Assembly (NCBI GenBank): GCA_021792405.1
Contig: JAJYUU010000044.1
Span: forward strand, 1 to 35,145
DNA: 35,145 nt
Direction of reading: 5' to 3'
DNA from: Actinomycetes bacterium
GTDB lineage: Bacteria > Actinomycetota > Actinomycetes > Streptosporangiales > Streptosporangiaceae
Under the pieces are notes generated by a model. The model was given only the letters and a program-made list of their open reading frames with translations. It made no database searches and was not told the origin of the DNA. The position numbers were made by a program, and so were the translations under genes. Shown one piece after another: positions 32,655 through 35,145 of this stretch. How positions within the stretch are numbered: position 1 is the stretch's first letter; each line of letters starts with the position of its first letter.

Positions 32655-33564
32655 CGCGCGGAAGGTTCAGGTCGACGTCGAGGGACGCAGCCTCATGCTG
32701 TCCAACCTGGACAAGGTGCTGTACCCCGACGCGGGCTTCACCAAGGCGCAGGTGATCGACTACTACCAGCAGATCGCGCCGGCAATGCTGCCGCACATCG
32801 CGTCCCGGCCGGTGACGATCAAGCGGTATCCCGATGGAGTCAGCGGCGAGTTCTTCTTCCAGAAGAACGCTCCCGCGCGCCGGCCTGACTGGGTGCCGAC
32901 CGCGCGGATCGCTTCGCCCGGCTCGGCCAGGTCACGCGACAGCATCGAGTACATCCTGGGCGGTGACCTGCCGACGCTAATCTGGGCCGCTAACCTGGCT
33001 GCGCTTGAACTGCACGCTCCGATGTGGCGGTACCCAGCGGTGGGCAAGCCCGACCTGCTGGTGTTCGACCTCGATCCGGGACCGCCGGCCACCGTCGTGG
33101 AGTGCTGCGAGGTTGCGCTCATGCTGCGGCCCCTGCTTGCCGAACGCCAGCTCCGGCCGGCCGCGAAGACCTCCGGCAGCAAGGGCCTGCAGTTGTACGC
33201 CGCGGTATCGGGGATGACCTCTGAGGCGACCAGTGAGCTGGCGAAGGACCTGGCCGAGCGACTGGCGGCAAGGCATCCGGAGCTGGTGGTGTCACGGATG
33301 GCGAAGGCGCTGCGACCCGGCAAGGTGCTGATCGACTGGAGCCAGAACAACGCCGCGAAGACCACCGTGGCCCCTTACTCGCTTCGTGCCGGGTCAGCGC
33401 CGACCGTGTCGACGCCGGTCAGCTGGGATGAGGTGGCTGCCTGCCGCCGCCCCGCAGACCTGGTCTTCACCGCTGACGACGTCGTCGGGCGCGTCGGCGA
33501 GTCCGGCGACCTGTTCGCGGCGACGCTGGCTCCAGGGTCAGAACGACCGCTATCGGCTCGATGA
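32644..33564 (+). CDS. LigD-type primase-polymerase domain protein
   Basis: A 306-residue archaeo-eukaryotic-primase-like polymerase that fills gaps during end joining. Signatures: LSNLDKVLYPDAGFTKAQVI, RPVTIKRYPDGVSGEFFFQK, the catalytic aspartates Asp142 and Asp144 in LLVFDLDPGPP, AAKTSGSKGLQLYAAVS and GKVLIDWSQNNAAKTTVAPY. These are the order and motifs of the PolDom of LigD. It lacks the nuclease and ligase domains, so it works with the ligase encoded just upstream (11-base overlap; start GTG 32644). The last 30 residues are diverged. The following 196 bases hold no gene and lead to the SARP start. Confidence 0.92.
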   Translation: MSPDARKVQVDVEGRSLMLSNLDKVLYPDAGFTKAQVIDYYQQIAPAMLPHIASRPVTIKRYPDGVSGEFFFQKNAPARRPDWVPTARIASPGSARSRDSIEYILGGDLPTLIWAANLAALELHAPMWRYPAVGKPDLLVFDLDPGPPATVVECCEVALMLRPLLAERQLRPAAKTSGSKGLQLYAAVSGMTSEATSELAKDLAERLAARHPELVVSRMAKALRPGKVLIDWSQNNAAKTTVAPYSLRAGSAPTVSTPVSWDEVAACRRPADLVFTADDVVGRVGESGDLFAATLAPGSERPLSAR

Positions 33565-33760
33565 GCCCGGTCAAGGTTACCCGCGGATGGCCCAGGTGTT
33601 ACTGGTCGCCATGTGCCGAATGTGTCGGGACGTTTCGGCATGCGCTGAGCCTTGAATCCGGGTACGAATACCAATCTGCGACATGCTGGCGAAGCAAGGC
33701 GCTGGTGCAATCGCGGACTTGGGTATTGGCTGCTTGGCGCTCGCTCCCCAGGGAATCGCT

Positions 33761-34528
33761 ATGCGTTTTTGCGTCCTCGGGCCGTTACTGGCCGAGGCTG
33801 ACGATGGCACGACGCTCGTACTCGGGCGGCCGTCGCAGCGCACCACGTTGGCAGCGCTGCTGCTGCACCCGGTGCAGCCGCCGCCCAGGAGCCTGCTGAT
33901 TGACGCCCTCTGGGGGGATCACCCGCCCGCAGACGCCGAGACGGCGCTTCGGGTCCGGATGCGCGATGTGCGCCGGGCGCTTGGCGGCCACGACCGGCTG
34001 GTAACGCACAATTCGGGCTATCAGCTGATCGTCGCACCCGGCGAGTTCGACGTGGCCAGCTTCCGCAGTCTCGCCGCGCAGGGCCGGGCCGCCCTGGACG
34101 ACGGCGACCCAGCGGGCGCTGTTGGCCTGCTCGAGCGGGCCTGCAGCCTGTGGCGCGATCCGCCGCTCGCCGACGTGCCAGACACGCCGCGGATGCAGAC
34201 GATCGCCAGCACGCTGCTCGAGCAGCGCCGGGAAGTGCGCGAGTGGCTGATCGACGCGCGACTGCGGCTAGGTCAGCATCATGAGGTCCTCGCCCAGGTC
34301 CGCGAGCTCATCGCGGCTGATCCGATGCCTGAACATCCGCATGTACAGCTGATGCTCGCGCTGTACCGGTGCGGCCAGAAATCGGCGGCTCTCGCTGCCT
34401 ACACCAGACTGCGTGGCCTGACCGCTCGCGAGTTCGGCCAGGATCCGGGGCCGGAGGCGCAGGCGCTGCTCGGGCAGATCCTCGCTGACAGCCCGGACTT
34501 GATGTTCCGGTCAGCGCTGCTCACCTAA
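33761..34528 (+). CDS. Small SARP-type transcriptional activator
   Basis: A 255-residue activator of the Streptomyces antibiotic regulatory protein type. The N-terminal winged helix is at about 1-90 (LGRPSQRTTLAALLLHP, RSLLIDALWGDHPPADAETA, YQLIVAPGEFDVASF), followed by the bacterial transcriptional activation domain at about 95-240 (LLERACSLWRDPPLADVPD, LMLALYRCGQKSAALAAYTR). Small SARPs usually switch on a neighbouring biosynthetic cluster. Start at ATG 33761 with AGGGA seven bases upstream, where the family sequence RFCVLGPLLAEADDG begins; the longer frame from 33683 is less likely. No biosynthetic gene set is inside the window, so the target is unseen. A hairpin follows. Confidence 0.88.
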   Translation: MRFCVLGPLLAEADDGTTLVLGRPSQRTTLAALLLHPVQPPPRSLLIDALWGDHPPADAETALRVRMRDVRRALGGHDRLVTHNSGYQLIVAPGEFDVASFRSLAAQGRAALDDGDPAGAVGLLERACSLWRDPPLADVPDTPRMQTIASTLLEQRREVREWLIDARLRLGQHHEVLAQVRELIAADPMPEHPHVQLMLALYRCGQKSAALAAYTRLRGLTAREFGQDPGPEAQALLGQILADSPDLMFRSALLT

Positions 34529-34565
34529 CCGCCCGGCATTACCCGCGGGCTAACGCCGCGCTAAC

Positions 34566-34583
34566 CGGGCGCTTACGCGCCCG
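34566..34583 (+). terminator. Hairpin after the SARP gene
   Basis: CGGGCGC-TTAC-GCGCCCG, a perfect 7-bp stem with a four-base loop followed by TCTTAT. It lies about 40 bases after the stop codon and would separate the SARP gene from the lipoprotein gene. Confidence 0.65.
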
Positions 34584-34666
34584 TCTTATGGTCCGGAACG
34601 CTGGCTGGCAAGCGAGCGGGCTGCGCAGCCGGCGGTGCCGGGCAAGCCGACGTTCTGGAGGCCGTG

Positions 34667-35145
34667 GTGACGACATCCCGTCCATGGCACAGCGCCATGT
34701 GGAAAAGGCGCGTTCCCGCAGTGGTGGTGGCCTTCTGCGCGGTGCCGCTCCTGACCGCCTGCTCCGGCGGGGTCCCCAGGGTAGAACTTCCCGTGAAAGC
34801 CGCAGCCTCGACGCCGGCGGCAACCCTTGCCGGGCTGGGCCGGCCAGCCAGGATGACGCTGCGGCAGCAGGTGGTGGCCGCACTGGCGGGATATACCGCG
34901 GCGCTCGGCCGCGCCGAGCAGTCCCGCAGCGATGCCGTGGCACGTCGGCTGCTGCGGCCGTATCTGGCCGCCAGCCGCGTCGGCGGCATGGTTCAGGCCG
35001 TCAGCGCGATCTGGGCTAGGGGTGACCGCTTCTACGGGAGTGATGTTCTGCACATCCTCGGCGTGCGCATCGACGGCACGCGAGCGTTTGTACACGAATG
35101 CGATGACACCAGCGGCATGGGGCTGGAGAACGCGGCGACCGGGCG
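34667..35145 (+). CDS. Lipoprotein of unknown function, 3' end outside the window
   Basis: Open frame from GTG 34667 to the end of the window (159 codons visible), preceded by GGAGG five bases upstream. The N-terminus has basic residues (WKRRVPAVVVAFCAVP) and a lipobox LLTACSGG with the lipid-modified Cys at residue 32. The mature part includes AALAGYTAALGRAEQSRSDA and SAIWARGDRFYGSDVLHILG. No domain is recognised. It is probably exported and anchored to the membrane. The SARP gene upstream may regulate it, but a hairpin lies between them. Incomplete; the C-terminal part is not seen. Confidence 0.75.
   Translation, partial: MTTSRPWHSAMWKRRVPAVVVAFCAVPLLTACSGGVPRVELPVKAAASTPAATLAGLGRPARMTLRQQVVAALAGYTAALGRAEQSRSDAVARRLLRPYLAASRVGGMVQAVSAIWARGDRFYGSDVLHILGVRIDGTRAFVHECDDTSGMGLENAATG

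Overview
The window is GC-rich DNA from a member of the Actinomycetota. The gene order purF, purM, DUF3073 gene, vdh (valine-type dehydrogenase) and bldC is, from memory, the order found on Streptomyces chromosomes. The near-canonical BldC and an ErmE-like methyltransferase also point to a filamentous, differentiating actinomycete of the Streptomycetales/Streptosporangiales type. The species cannot be named from the sequence. No rRNA, tRNA or CRISPR array was seen.

Left part (1-6250): a transposase tail sits at the extreme left edge. It is followed by a short sterol-carrier-like gene, the purine pair purF-purM (4-base overlap), a DUF3073 protein, a Leu/Val/Phe-type dehydrogenase and the developmental regulator bldC. 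Middle-left (6250-12200): a repeat-rich protein, an actinobacterial PolA-like polymerase, the ribosome-rescue hydrolase ArfB and an ErmE-like 23S rRNA methyltransferase. A cupin protein and a class I aminotransferase lie on the opposite strand. Middle (13400-20500): a cold-shock protein with a recognisable promoter and leader hairpin, a photolyase, a secreted transglycosylase-like protein, an S9 peptidase and an unusual nucleoside diphosphate kinase.

Right-middle (20400-28300): a winged-helix-like hypothetical protein, a membrane protein, and a two-gene epimerase/ECF41-type sigma factor unit. That unit is preceded by a sequence matching the ECF41 target promoter. Then come a DinB-family polymerase, a YbaK deacylase and a GH15 glycosidase. 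Right part (28300-35145): an AlkB-like dioxygenase and a glutamine amidotransferase are divergent around a 38-bp perfect palindrome. An acyl-CoA synthetase, a split LigD (ligase and polymerase as separate overlapping genes), a small SARP regulator and the start of a lipoprotein gene follow.

Several genes share a DNA or translation repair theme (polymerase, photolyase, DinB, AlkB, split LigD, ArfB, YbaK), but they are dispersed on both strands and do not form one operon. The best candidates for something not routinely described are the large palindrome at 29045-29082, the self-contained ECF41 circuit at 22397-24479, the archaeal/CPR-like Ndk, the ErmE-like gene outside any visible antibiotic cluster, and several repeat or hairpin structures. 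I do not see convincing evidence for a wholly new multi-gene system.
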